A stretch of 23,900 nucleotides of DNA, from positions 1-23,900 of the forward strand of contig JBGCEF010000046.1 of NCBI GenBank assembly GCA_045106175.1, read 5' to 3'. The position numbers and the translations under genes are program-made. Origin of the DNA: TMED27 sp045106175. GTDB taxonomy: Bacteria; Pseudomonadota; Alphaproteobacteria; Micavibrionales; Micavibrionaceae. Below are positions 1 through 7,071 of this stretch, piece by piece; position 1 is the first letter of the stretch; every line of letters starts with the position of its first letter. The notes below the pieces were generated by a model. It saw only the letters and a program-made list of their open reading frames with translations. It did not search any database and had not been told where the DNA came from.

Positions 1-2511
1 GAATTGTGTTGATGGGCCATCAGCGATGATGTCGCCTTGAAGAACAGTATCGCCAACCTTAACGAGCGGCTTTTGCGTGATACATGTGCTTTGGTTTGAA
101 CGTTGGAATTTTGCAAGCTTGTAGATGTCAACGACAGGCTCGTCCGAGCGAAGCTCTTCAGTTGCCTGAACAACGATACGCGTTGCGTCGACTTTTGTGA
201 CAACGCCGCCGCGACGGGCAGAGACAGCCGCGCCAGAGTCACGGGCCACTGTACTTTCCATGCCGGTTCCGACGATTGGGGCTTTTGATTTCAAAAGCGG
301 CACAGCTTGACGCATCATGTTTGAACCCATAAGCGCGCGGTTCGCATCATCGTTTTCGAGGAACGGGATGAGAGACGCAGCAACGGATACCATTTGCTTT
401 GGTGATACGTCGATGAACTGGATTTGTTCGCTTGGTGTCATTTCGTTTTCACCAGCATGGCGACAAGACACAAGGTCATTTACGAATTTACCGGATTTGT
501 CCAATTCTGAGTTCGCCTGCGCGATCACGTATTTGGCTTCTTCCATTGCGGACATGTAGATCACTTCGTCAGTCACTTTGCCATTTTCAACTTTGCGGTA
601 CGGGCTTTCGATGAAACCGTACTGGTTGACACGTGCAAATGTAGCGAGCGAGTTAATCAAGCCAATGTTTGGACCTTCTGGAGTTTCAATCGGACAGATA
701 CGACCATAGTGCGTTGGGTGCACGTCGCGGACTTCGAAGCCAGCGCGTTCGCGTGTCAAACCACCCGGCCCTAGGGCAGAGAGACGACGTTTGTGTGTGA
801 TTTCGGACAATGGGTTTGTTTGGTCCATAAACTGGGATAGCTGTGAGCTACCAAAGAATTCGCGAACAGATGCCTGTGCAGGTTTTGAATTAATCAAATC
901 ATGCGGCATGTATGTGTCAATCTCGACAGATGACATACGCTCGCGGATTGCGCGCTCCATACGTAAGAGACCAATGCGGATTTGGTTTTCCATCAATTCA
1001 CCAACTGAGCGAACACGACGGTTACCGAGGTTATCGATATCATCAACTTCACCCTTACCGTCTTTTAGACCGTGAAGGTATTTAAGAATTGCGAGAATAT
1101 CTGCTTTTTCCAAGATACGGAATTGATCGTCGGCCGAAAGCTCAAGGCGTGCATTCATCTTAACACGGCCAACAGGAGACAAATCATAACGTTCTGCGTC
1201 GAAGAAGAGTGAGTTAAAAAGAGCCTCTGCTGAGTCGACTGTTGGTGGCTCACCAGGACGCATGACACGATAGATATCGATCAATGCTTCTTCGCGTGTA
1301 TCACATTTGTCGATCAACATTGTGTTGCGCACATATGGGCCAACATTGAGGTGATCAATCTTGAGTATCGGAAGATCAGTGATCTTAAGCTCGCCTACTT
1401 TCTCGAGGTCTTCTTCTGTGATTTCATGACCGGCGTCGAATATCACTAGACCAGTTTCTGGGTCAATGATGTCTGCGCCAAGGTATTGAGCGATTAGCTG
1501 CTCATCCTGAACAAGAATGTCTTTTAAGCCTTCTTCAATAAATTTCTTTGCCTTGCGGGGTGTGATTTTTGTACCTTCTTCAGCAACAACTTTTCCTGTT
1601 TTTGCATCAATTAGGTCGGCAGTGATCTTTACGCCTCTTAATGATTCACCATTGAATGGCGTTTTCCATCCTTTTTTATCTTTTTTGTAGGATACAGTTT
1701 CATAGAATGTCGCAAGAATTTCTTCGTTTGACATTCCTTGAACCAACAGAGGATCGACATCTGTGTCATTGGTTTCGCATTCTTGGCGATATTCCAATGT
1801 TTCAGAAGAATCTAGTGCACGGAGCAATGTTGTTACTGGTAATTTACGACGTCGGTCAATTCGCACATAAAGGTGATCTTTTGCGTCAAATTCAAAATCA
1901 AGCCACGACCCACGATAAGGGATCACACGTGATGAGAAGAGATATTTACCAGATACGTGTGTTTTACCGCCATCATGGTCAAAGAAAACACCAGGAGAAC
2001 GGTGCATTTGCGACACGATGACTCGCTCGGTGCCGTTCACGATGAATGTTCCGTTATCGGTCATCAACGGCATATCAACCATGTAAACATCTTGTTCTTT
2101 AATGTCGCGAATTGAGCGTAAGCCCGTGTCTTCATCAACATCGAACACAGAAAGGCGAAGTGTAACACGCAATGGCGCAGCATATGTCATGCCGCGTGTT
2201 TGACATTCTTCTGTGTCGTATTTTGGATCTTCGAGCTCATAACTGACGAAATCAATTTCCGCTTTGTCTGAAAAATCTTTGATTGGGAATACAGTTGCAA
2301 AAACTTCTTCCAAACCCTGCATTAGACGATCTTCGTGAGACGCATCTGCCTGAAGAAAGAGGTCATAGGATTGACGCTGCACCTCGATGAGGTTTGGCAT
2401 ACGAGCAACTTCCTCAATTTTTCCGAAGCTACGACGTACGCGTTTGCGGCCTGTGAATGTTTCGATGCTGTTTGCTGGTGGAATGATGTCTTGTGAAGCT
2501 GCTGCGCTCAT
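1..2511 (-). CDS. rpoB: RNA polymerase beta subunit, N-terminal part (truncated by window edge)
   Basis: Encodes the first 837 codons of the beta subunit of RNA polymerase; the reading frame is open to base 1, so the 3' part lies outside the window. The start ATG at 2511 follows an AGGAT ribosome site six bases upstream and gives an N-terminus MSAAASQDII. Family blocks are clear: the rifampicin-pocket segment (residues about 554-584, bases 760-852) reads GSSQLSQFMDQ...THKRRLSALGPGG, followed by the conserved stretch with ICPIETPEGPNIGL. The residues equivalent to E. coli D516, H526 and S531 are wild type, so nothing suggests target-site rifampicin resistance. The gene is preceded by its own promoter and a long leader and is separated from rplL by an intrinsic terminator. 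Identification is certain from sequence; only the C-terminal portion is unseen. Confidence 0.98.
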   Translation of the reverse strand, partial: MSAAASQDIIPPANSIETFTGRKRVRRSFGKIEEVARMPNLIEVQRQSYDLFLQADASHEDRLMQGLEEVFATVFPIKDFSDKAEIDFVSYELEDPKYDTEECQTRGMTYAAPLRVTLRLSVFDVDEDTGLRSIRDIKEQDVYMVDMPLMTDNGTFIVNGTERVIVSQMHRSPGVFFDHDGGKTHVSGKYLFSSRVIPYRGSWLDFEFDAKDHLYVRIDRRRKLPVTTLLRALDSSETLEYRQECETNDTDVDPLLVQGMSNEEILATFYETVSYKKDKKGWKTPFNGESLRGVKITADLIDAKTGKVVAEEGTKITPRKAKKFIEEGLKDILVQDEQLIAQYLGADIIDPETGLVIFDAGHEITEEDLEKVGELKITDLPILKIDHLNVGPYVRNTMLIDKCDTREEALIDIYRVMRPGEPPTVDSAEALFNSLFFDAERYDLSPVGRVKMNARLELSADDQFRILEKADILAILKYLHGLKDGKGEVDDIDNLGNRRVRSVGELMENQIRIGLLRMERAIRERMSSVEIDTYMPHDLINSKPAQASVREFFGSSQLSQFMDQTNPLSEITHKRRLSALGPGGLTRERAGFEVRDVHPTHYGRICPIETPEGPNIGLINSLATFARVNQYGFIESPYRKVENGKVTDEVIYMSAMEEAKYVIAQANSELDKSGKFVNDLVSCRHAGENEMTPSEQIQFIDVSPKQMVSVAASLIPFLENDDANRALMGSNMMRQAVPLLKSKAPIVGTGMESTVARDSGAAVSARRGGVVTKVDATRIVVQATEELRSDEPVVDIYKLAKFQRSNQSTCITQKPLVKVGDTVLQGDIIADGPSTQF

Positions 2512-2743
2512 TTTTATATCCTATATCAATCTATTATCGTCACGTGTCGCATTTATTTTTGATTCGCATGAATATAAAAATATTCAAACAACAAAAACCA
2601 CATCATCCCTGCCCCATATTGTCGCAGGAATTGAAGTGGCTATTTGCTAATATTTACAAGGTTTTTTGGCTTAATTGTGGCACAAATTGTCTTGCAAATT
2701 TCAAACATAAACACGGACGCTTTCGTCTATTCTTAAGAAAGTT
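2512..2743 (-). promoter_or_regulatory. Long rpoB 5' leader (inferred)
   Basis: About 230 bases lie between the inferred rpoB transcription start and the rpoB ATG. I see no convincing gene here on either strand. The leader is AT-rich and holds a perfect 6-bp inverted repeat with a 4-base loop (gaatat/atattc, 2570-2585) and a normal Shine-Dalgarno just before the ATG. The length is inferred from the -10 at 2750-2755. No known riboswitch or ribosomal-protein site was recognised in it. Confidence 0.4.
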
Positions 2744-2749
2744 TGTCTG

Positions 2750-2778
2750 CTTATGGCGTAAACAACAAGCAGAGTCAA
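2750..2778 (-). promoter_or_regulatory. Putative sigma70 promoter for rpoB
   Basis: On the minus strand, TTGACT (2773-2778) is followed after exactly 17 bases by CATAAG (2750-2755), matching 5/6 and 4/6 of the -35 and -10 consensus. It lies downstream of the strong rplL terminator, so it would supply rpoB with its own transcript. Confidence 0.5.
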
Positions 2779-2800
2779 TAGATTATTTGTAAGTTAGTGA

Positions 2801-2816
2801 ACAAATCTGCGATTTA
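2801..2816. repeat. Small hairpin repeat, copy 1 (degenerate)
   Basis: Contains caaat-ctgcg-attta; the stem shared with copies 2 and 3 is reduced to four pairs (aaat/attt) because the outer pair is c/a. The loop ctgcg is unchanged. It lies just upstream of the putative rpoB -35 box. Confidence 0.6.
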
Positions 2817-2822
2817 AACTTT

Positions 2823-2860
2823 TTACAAAAACAAACAAATCTGCGATTTGCTTTGTGTAA
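2823..2860. repeat. Small hairpin repeat, copy 2
   Basis: Core caaat-ctgcg-atttg (2836-2850) is flanked by caaa and ctttg, which extend the stem past a one-base bulge. Further out ttaca (2823-2827) can pair with tgtaa (2856-2860). The 24 bases 2832-2855 are identical to the core of copy 3. Confidence 0.75.
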
Positions 2861-2872
2861 GCATTTCTCAGT

Positions 2873-2902
2873 GTGCAAACAAATCTGCGATTTGCTTTGC
2901 AC
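2873..2902. repeat. Small hairpin repeat, copy 3
   Basis: Stem gtgcaaa-caaat pairs with atttg-c-tttgcac around the loop ctgcg, giving 12 base pairs with one bulged c. It shares the core with copy 2, but its outer arms (gtgc/gcac) differ while remaining complementary. It sits next to the rplL terminator. Confidence 0.75.
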
Positions 2903-2903
2903 T

Positions 2904-2933
2904 AAAAAAGCCCTGCGAATGAAGTCGCAGGGC
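2904..2933 (-). terminator. Intrinsic terminator after rplL
   Basis: On the minus strand GCCCTGCGA pairs perfectly with TCGCAGGGC (9 bp, 6-base loop) and is followed by six T. It begins about 25 bases after the rplL stop. This is a strong rho-independent terminator and would largely uncouple rpoB from the rplJL transcript. Confidence 0.92.
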
Positions 2934-2958
2934 TTTTAAAGCTTATAGGAAGAATGAA

Positions 2959-3336
2959 TTACTTCAATTCTACAGATGCGCCAGCTTCTTCAAGCTTGCC
3001 TTTGATTTCTTCAGCTTCCGCTTTTGGTGCGCCTTCTTTGACTTTTCCACCAGCTTCAACAAGGTCTTTCGCTTCTTTCAAGCCAAGACCTGTGATTGCG
3101 CGAACTTCTTTGATCACTGAGATTTTATTTCCGCCAGCTGAAGTTAAGACAACGTCAAATTCGTCTTTTTCTTCTGCGCCACCAGCGTCGTTTGCTGCGC
3201 CACCTGCTGGTGCTGCTGCTACTGCTGCTGCTGCTGCTTCGATACCGTACTCATCTTTTAAGATGTTTGTAAGTTCTGTTGCTTCCATCAAAGTCAATTC
3301 AACAATTTCCTTCGCGATTTTTGCTACGTCTGCCAT
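2959..3336 (-). CDS. rplL: 50S ribosomal protein L7/L12
   Basis: A 125-residue acidic stalk protein of the large ribosomal subunit that recruits translation GTPases as multiple dimers bound to L10. The sequence shows the expected layout: N-terminal dimerisation domain (residues 1-32), an Ala/Gly-rich flexible hinge (about 33-55), and a C-terminal domain from about 57 with the factor-binding helix region ITGLGLKEAKDLVEAGG. The length is typical of the family. The start is supported by AAGGA seven bases or so before ATG. It follows rplJ by 46 bases, in the usual rplJ-rplL pair, and is followed by a strong terminator. Identification is secure. Confidence 0.98.
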   Translation of the reverse strand: MADVAKIAKEIVELTLMEATELTNILKDEYGIEAAAAAVAAAPAGGAANDAGGAEEKDEFDVVLTSAGGNKISVIKEVRAITGLGLKEAKDLVEAGGKVKEGAPKAEAEEIKGKLEEAGASVELK

Positions 3337-3382
3337 TTTAGTTTCCTTTCAAGTTTTAAATAATAATGGTTATTAGTATTGA

Positions 3383-3904
3383 TTATGCTTCCGCTTTTTC
3401 GCCTGCTGCTTTTATTGTTGCAGCCACTTTTGAACCCGGTGCACCCGCCAAAGATGCGATGTTGCTTGCCGGGGCCATAATAAGTCCGGCGATAGTCGCG
3501 CGAACCTCATCAAGGCTTGGCATTTTCGCCAGCGCCTCAATTCCTTTAACATCGAGGGCTTTCTCACCGAGAGCACCACCGAGGATAATTAGTTTGTCAT
3601 TACCTTTTGCGAATTTTTGTGTCACGCGGGCCGCAGCAACAGGATCTTGCGATGTTGCAATTCCGATTGGGCCTGCGAACATATCTGCGATACCTTCGAA
3701 CTTTGTTCCTTTGATCGCGATTTTCGCTAATGAATTTTTTGTAACTTTAAAAGATGCACCTTCTTGGCGAAGGTTGCCACGGAACTCTTCCAGTTCTTTT
3801 ACTGTTAGTCCTGAGTATTGTGCGATAACAACAACCTCATCATTTGCAAAACGTTCGCCGAGGGCGATTACTTCTGCTTCTTTTTGTTCGCGGGTCATAC
3901 CCAT
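3383..3904 (-). CDS. rplJ: 50S ribosomal protein L10
   Basis: A 173-residue protein that forms the base of the ribosomal stalk, carrying L7/L12 dimers and binding 23S rRNA. The N-terminal domain has the family's YSGLTVKELEEFRGNLR and FKVTKNSLAKIA stretches (residues about 30-61), and the Ala/Lys-rich C-terminal helix that binds L7/L12 is present. The ATG at 3904 is preferred over the third-codon ATG because AAGGA lies nine bases before it. In other bacteria the L10-L12 complex represses its own mRNA by binding the leader, and such a leader is visible upstream (4027-4073), with a terminator between it and this gene. Confidence 0.98.
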   Translation of the reverse strand: MGMTREQKEAEVIALGERFANDEVVVIAQYSGLTVKELEEFRGNLRQEGASFKVTKNSLAKIAIKGTKFEGIADMFAGPIGIATSQDPVAAARVTQKFAKGNDKLIILGGALGEKALDVKGIEALAKMPSLDEVRATIAGLIMAPASNIASLAGAPGSKVAATIKAAGEKAEA

Positions 3905-3932
3905 AATTTAAGTTCCTTCTCATTTATCCAAT

Positions 3933-3969
3933 AAAAAAGATGACCGCCTATTGTGTTGGGGGGTCATCT
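3933..3969 (-). terminator. Intrinsic terminator/attenuator in the rplJ leader
   Basis: On the minus strand AGATGACC pairs with GGTCATCT (8 bp, extendable with CC/GG) and runs straight into TTTTTT, about 28 bases before the rplJ ATG. It is downstream of the L10-type leader fold, so it could serve as an attenuator rather than a simple end for rplA transcripts. Confidence 0.8.
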
Positions 3970-4026
3970 CTATCCGAAAAAGAAAAAAGCAGCTCCCCTA
4001 ATTTGGTTAGGCCGTTATTCTTTTTT

Positions 4027-4073
4027 CTATCTACGTAGGGCAATTATTCCTCTTGGTGCCTACGGTCTCGGAC
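4027..4073 (-). promoter_or_regulatory. L10 leader (ribosomal protein L10-L12 binding element)
   Basis: The minus strand reads GTCCGAGACCGTAGGCACC, then a short arm, then CCTACGTAGATAG. The pairing GTAGG/CCTAC with the flanking GAGACC and GTAGAT bases is the hallmark of the L10 leader, in which an L10-(L12) complex binds a kink-turn-like structure. The element lies between rplA and rplJ, exactly where it is known in other bacteria. A further hairpin (gggcgac/gtcgccc, 4089-4117) sits just after the rplA stop. Recognition is by motif; no covariance search was run. Confidence 0.85.
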
Positions 4074-4131
4074 AGATATGTTTATCGAGGGCGACAATTA
4101 AACAAGTATCGTCGCCCCGTCAAGTCTTTTA

Positions 4132-4830
4132 TTAAGCCGCTAAACTTTCAGTATCCAATTTCAGGCCAGGACCCATGGATGACGTGATAGAAACTTTCGC
4201 AATGTAAGTTCCTTTTGCACCTGGCGGTTTGGCTTTTACGATTGCACCGTAGAACGCTTTGACATTTTCAGCCAATTTTGCATCGTCAAATGATACTTTG
4301 CCGACGCCTGCGTGGATGATACCAGCTTTTTCAGCGCGGAATTCGATCGCGCCGCCTTTGGCATCTTTCACAGCTTGCTCAACATTTGGTGTCACTGTCC
4401 CAAGTTTAGGGTTTGGCATTAAGCCCTTTGGACCTAAAACTTTAGCAACCTGACCAACCATTGCCATCATATCAGGAGTCGCAATACAACGATCAAAATC
4501 GATCTTGCCGCCTTTGATTGCTTCGACGAGGTCTTCTGCACCAACGATGTCCGCACCAGCGGCTTTCGCTGCTTCGGCTTTATCATCTTTTGCAAATACC
4601 GCGACACGCACTTTAGCGCCTGTTCCGTTTGGAAGGCTAACCATACCACGGACATTTTGGTCCGCGTGGCGTGGGTCGATATTTAGGTTCATTGCAATTT
4701 CAACGGTTTCGTCGAATTTGCGCGCTTTGCCTGCTTCTTTTAAAATTTTGATCGCTTCATCAAGGTTATACTCTTTAATGCGATCAATCTTTTCAGCTGT
4801 AGCTTTATTGTTTTTTGTTGGTTTCGCCAT
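4132..4830 (-). CDS. rplA: 50S ribosomal protein L1
   Basis: A 232-residue protein of the L1 stalk, which binds 23S rRNA helices 76-78 and assists release of deacylated tRNA; in E. coli it also represses the L11 operon by binding the rplK leader. The family signature GPKGLMPNPKLG is at residues 133-144, and domain I/II organisation and length are normal. The ATG follows GGAGG by eight bases; that Shine-Dalgarno overlaps the end of rplK, whose stop lies only three bases upstream, so the two are co-translated. Identification is secure. Confidence 0.98.
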   Translation of the reverse strand: MAKPTKNNKATAEKIDRIKEYNLDEAIKILKEAGKARKFDETVEIAMNLNIDPRHADQNVRGMVSLPNGTGAKVRVAVFAKDDKAEAAKAAGADIVGAEDLVEAIKGGKIDFDRCIATPDMMAMVGQVAKVLGPKGLMPNPKLGTVTPNVEQAVKDAKGGAIEFRAEKAGIIHAGVGKVSFDDAKLAENVKAFYGAIVKAKPPGAKGTYIAKVSITSSMGPGLKLDTESLAA

Positions 4831-4833
4831 TGT

Positions 4834-5262
4834 CTAGTCCTCCACAACATCAATACCCATGGATCGTGCAGATCCACCGATAATTTTAATGGCTGCATCA
4901 ATGTCATTTGCATTGAGGTCTTCCATTTTCTTTTCTGCAATATCTTTTAATTGAGATGTACGGATTGTACCGACAATCTCACGACCAGGCGCGCCAGAAC
5001 CAGATTTTAGCTTTGTGGCTTGCTTGATAAAGTAACTCGCAGGTGGGGTTTTTGTGACGAATTCGAAAGAACGGTCTTCGAAAACTGTGATCACAACCGG
5101 AATTGGAATTCCTTTGCTGTCATCTGTTTTCGCGTTAAACGCCTTACAGAATTCCATGATGTTCACACCATGTTGACCCAACGCGGGACCTACTGGTGGT
5201 GACGGGTTAGCAGCGCCACCCGGGATTGTCAGGTTAATAAAACCCGATACTTTCTTTGCCAT
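4834..5262 (-). CDS. rplK: 50S ribosomal protein L11
   Basis: A 142-residue protein that binds the GTPase-associated centre of 23S rRNA and is needed for stringent-response signalling by RelA in other bacteria. The conserved N-terminal segment is present (residues about 15-40, with PSPPVGPALGQHGVNIMEFC), including the proline-rich helix targeted by thiopeptides. The length matches the family. AAAGGAT precedes the ATG by six bases. It is the first gene of an rplK-rplA pair and has its own promoter (5352-5380) and a structured leader. In most bacteria nusG is directly upstream; here two unrecognised genes intervene. Confidence 0.98.
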   Translation of the reverse strand: MAKKVSGFINLTIPGGAANPSPPVGPALGQHGVNIMEFCKAFNAKTDDSKGIPIPVVITVFEDRSFEFVTKTPPASYFIKQATKLKSGSGAPGREIVGTIRTSQLKDIAEKKMEDLNANDIDAAIKIIGGSARSMGIDVVED

Positions 5263-5292
5263 TTTTCTATCCTTTCATAAACGATGAACGGC

Positions 5293-5344
5293 TTCGTGGT
5301 GCAGCTCTATGTATGGTCTTGATGCATAGATAACTTTCCACGAA
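5293..5344 (-). promoter_or_regulatory. Structured rplK leader
   Basis: Nested inverted repeats lie between the rplK promoter and gene: outer arms ttcgtgg (5293-5299) and ccacgaa (5338-5344), and inner arms tctatg (5306-5311) and cataga (5325-5330). Both stems are perfect, and the outer one would begin at about the first transcribed base. In E. coli, L1 binds the leader of this operon to repress it. Whether this fold is an L1 site is inference. Confidence 0.6.
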
Positions 5345-5351
5345 TTGTGGT

Positions 5352-5380
5352 TTTATAGTGAAACTGAGATGGGAAGGCAA
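5352..5380 (-). promoter_or_regulatory. Putative sigma70 promoter for rplK-rplA
   Basis: Minus strand TTGCCT (5375-5380), 17-base spacer, TATAAA (5352-5357); 4/6 and 5/6 matches with ideal spacing. It lies immediately downstream of the stop of the preceding 170-aa gene, so rplK need not depend on read-through from nusG. Confidence 0.6.
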
Positions 5381-5388
5381 GGTTTTTG

Positions 5389-5901
5389 TTAGCCAATGAA
5401 GAATTCTTTGGGCGCATCGCCTAAATCCTGACCTGCGCCATCGCTTGTTATATTTGTGCCAAGTGCGCGATTTTCTTCAATAGCATGTAAGGCCATATAG
5501 CTGTCCAAGGAAACGACACGCAATCTTTCAATCGCGACTAATGCTGATGCTCTCTGTTCCTCTGACAATGTTATAATTTGATCTGTGAATTTTGAAGATG
5601 ACAACATTCTTTCAACTTCATCAAGGCGCATCAGAAGATACGCAAAATCGGCGGCAAACATATCGAATGTTTGATCTTTTGCGGATGTATTACCGGGGAA
5701 CACTCTGTGTAATGGTGATTTTAAAGTAACGGCAACATATTCGTCTTCAAACTCTCTTGGTAATTTTTGATCAGCATCTAAAGAAGGAACTGTTAAAACA
5801 CGCCCATTATTAACGACTGCTTCGATCATTAAATCTAGCTGTTTTCTTTTATATTGGCTTGGGCTTACCGCTTCAAAATCACCGTATTGAATCATAGTCA
5901 T
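5389..5901 (-). CDS. Unrecognised 170-aa protein between nusG and rplK
   Basis: I do not recognise a family. The product (170 residues from the first ATG) is soluble, has no signal peptide or membrane segment, and is mixed alpha/beta in look. A stretch KSPLHRVFPGNTSAKDQTF lies near residues 76-94, and a helical acidic middle (AYLLMRLDEVERMLSS) follows. The start is probably the third codon (ATG at 5895): AAGAG abuts the first ATG, too close to act as its ribosome site, but is six bases from the second. It lies 12 bases after the upstream 162-aa gene, so the two form a pair. The location, inside the nearly universal nusG-rplK junction, is the unusual part; function unknown. Confidence 0.8.
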   Translation of the reverse strand: MTMIQYGDFEAVSPSQYKRKQLDLMIEAVVNNGRVLTVPSLDADQKLPREFEDEYVAVTLKSPLHRVFPGNTSAKDQTFDMFAADFAYLLMRLDEVERMLSSSKFTDQIITLSEEQRASALVAIERLRVVSLDSYMALHAIEENRALGTNITSDGAGQDLGDAPKEFFIG

Positions 5902-5913
5902 CTCTTATAAGAC

Positions 5914-6402
5914 CTAATGTAGGTTTTTCTCTGTGTAGCCTAGTTCAACCATGGTATTGAGCCCAGCATCCATTTGGTCTCTCGCTATTTCGAGGTCACT
6001 TTTTAAAGCTTCGATTTTTTTTACATCTATGCCACGTACATTTTCAGGGTTAAATATAAATAAATCTAGTGAATCAACATCAGCCATTGTTAATGGAATG
6101 GTCTGTCCACTTTTGCTTTCAAATACAGCGTATGCTTCGGGGTTCACGTTTTTAGGTTTTTGCGGATTATTTAAGCGGCTAAACCCTACATGCTTGAGGC
6201 GAATTTCACTATTCAAAAGATGTCGATTACGATGTGTTTCATAATCAACTTGCGGTTCCTGAAGTGAGGCAGGTGCTGGCTCAGGATTTCCGATTATAGA
6301 TGCGCTGAACTCTCTCCAACTACTTAATAGAGGTTTTGGTGGGGTGCTGTTAGCAACCCACTGCGTCCTTAACCTATCCAACAGGCCTTTATCATCCGAC
6401 AT
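5914..6402 (-). CDS. Unrecognised 162-aa protein downstream of nusG
   Basis: No family recognised. The product has an N-terminal region rich in Pro and polar residues (about 18-60, including STPPKPLLSSWREF and GNPEPAPASLQEP) that is probably disordered. A more ordered C-terminal half follows (VFESKSGQTIPLTMADVDSL, then a helix around KKIEALKSDLEIARDQMD). There is no signal peptide or membrane span. AAGGA seven bases before the ATG supports the start. It follows nusG by 69 bases and precedes the 170-aa gene by 12, so the two are probably co-transcribed and may act together. A role linked to ribosome or transcription genes is suggested only by position. Confidence 0.82.
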   Translation of the reverse strand: MSDDKGLLDRLRTQWVANSTPPKPLLSSWREFSASIIGNPEPAPASLQEPQVDYETHRNRHLLNSEIRLKHVGFSRLNNPQKPKNVNPEAYAVFESKSGQTIPLTMADVDSLDLFIFNPENVRGIDVKKIEALKSDLEIARDQMDAGLNTMVELGYTEKNLH

Positions 6403-6471
6403 TATTACATCCTTTTAACCATTAAGGCTGAAAATGTTAGTATTCACAAAGAAAGTCAACTATTATGTTAA

Positions 6472-7008
6472 CTATACTTTTTCAACTTGGCTGTATTCTA
6501 ATTCGACCGGTGTTGCACGGCCAAAGATGGATACAGAGACTTTGAGTTTGGATTTTTCTTCGTCGATCTCTTCAACAATACCGTTGAAGGACGCAAATGG
6601 ACCGTCTGTCACTTTTACTTCTTCGCCGATATCGTAGACTACAGACGGGCGTGGGCGATCGATACCTTCTTGGACTTGGTTAATGATGCGTTGGGCTTCG
6701 CGTTCGCTGATTGGAACGGGTTTGTTTCCGCCCGCACCCAAGAAACCGCTGACCTTTGGTGTATCTTTGATCAGGTGCCAAACATTGTCATCAAGTTCAA
6801 GTTTCGCAAGCACATAGCCCGGGAAGAATTTTCGTTCTGTGTTCACACGTTGGCCGCGTTTAACTTCTACAACTTCTTCAGTTGGGACAAGAATTTCTTC
6901 AACTTTATCACCTAAGCCTTGCTTACCAGCTTTTTCTTTAATCGCTTCGGATACTTTTGTTTCGAAACCAGAATAGACGTGAAGAACGTACCATTTTGCT
7001 GCAGACAT
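6472..7008 (-). CDS. nusG: Transcription termination/antitermination factor NusG
   Basis: A 178-residue RNA polymerase-associated factor that promotes processive elongation, links to Rho and couples transcription to translation. The N-terminal NGN domain begins KWYVLHVYSGFE and contains the family motif FFPGYV at 61-66. The C-terminal KOW domain (about 128-158) contains VKVTDGPFASFNGIVEEID. Length is typical. AAGGA precedes the ATG. It follows secE, as almost everywhere in bacteria, but with a 96-base spacer holding a hairpin repeat and a second hairpin. Identification is secure. Confidence 0.98.
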   Translation of the reverse strand: MSAAKWYVLHVYSGFETKVSEAIKEKAGKQGLGDKVEEILVPTEEVVEVKRGQRVNTERKFFPGYVLAKLELDDNVWHLIKDTPKVSGFLGAGGNKPVPISEREAQRIINQVQEGIDRPRPSVVYDIGEEVKVTDGPFASFNGIVEEIDEEKSKLKVSVSIFGRATPVELEYSQVEKV

Positions 7009-7032
7009 TGTTTTACTTCCTTTTTTAAGAAA

Positions 7033-7056
7033 CGAAGCACCCTTATGTTTGCTTCG
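7033..7056. repeat. Inverted repeat just upstream of nusG
   Basis: cgaagca (7033-7039) pairs perfectly with tgcttcg (7050-7056) around a 10-base loop, 25 bases before the nusG ATG. On the plus strand it is followed by gcgg and six t, so it resembles a terminator in that direction; on the minus strand it would be a nusG leader hairpin close to the ribosome site. Confidence 0.45.
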
Positions 7057-7071
7057 CGGTTTTTTAAATTA

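Noticed and set aside
760..852. Rifampicin-resistance substitution in RpoB
   Set aside because: The residues equivalent to E. coli D516, H526 and S531 are wild type.
2387..2792. Plus-strand reading frames across the rpoB start and rplL-rpoB spacer
   Set aside because: They overlap the rpoB N-terminus and its leader, have no Shine-Dalgarno, and the products look like random AT-rich translation.
2954..3911. Plus-strand reading frames opposite rplL and rplJ (Ser/Ala-rich)
   Set aside because: They are exact shadows of conserved ribosomal-protein genes and have no ribosome sites or family features.
4095..4123. Promoter for rplJ (TTGACG, 17 bases, TAATTG)
   Set aside because: The -35 is good, but the -10 matches only two of six positions and the spacer is filled by a hairpin; not strong enough to list.
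6431..6459. Promoter for the two unknown genes after nusG (TTGACT at 6454-6459)
   Set aside because: The only -10-like box (TAACAT) is 14 bases away, too close; at 17 bases there is no match.
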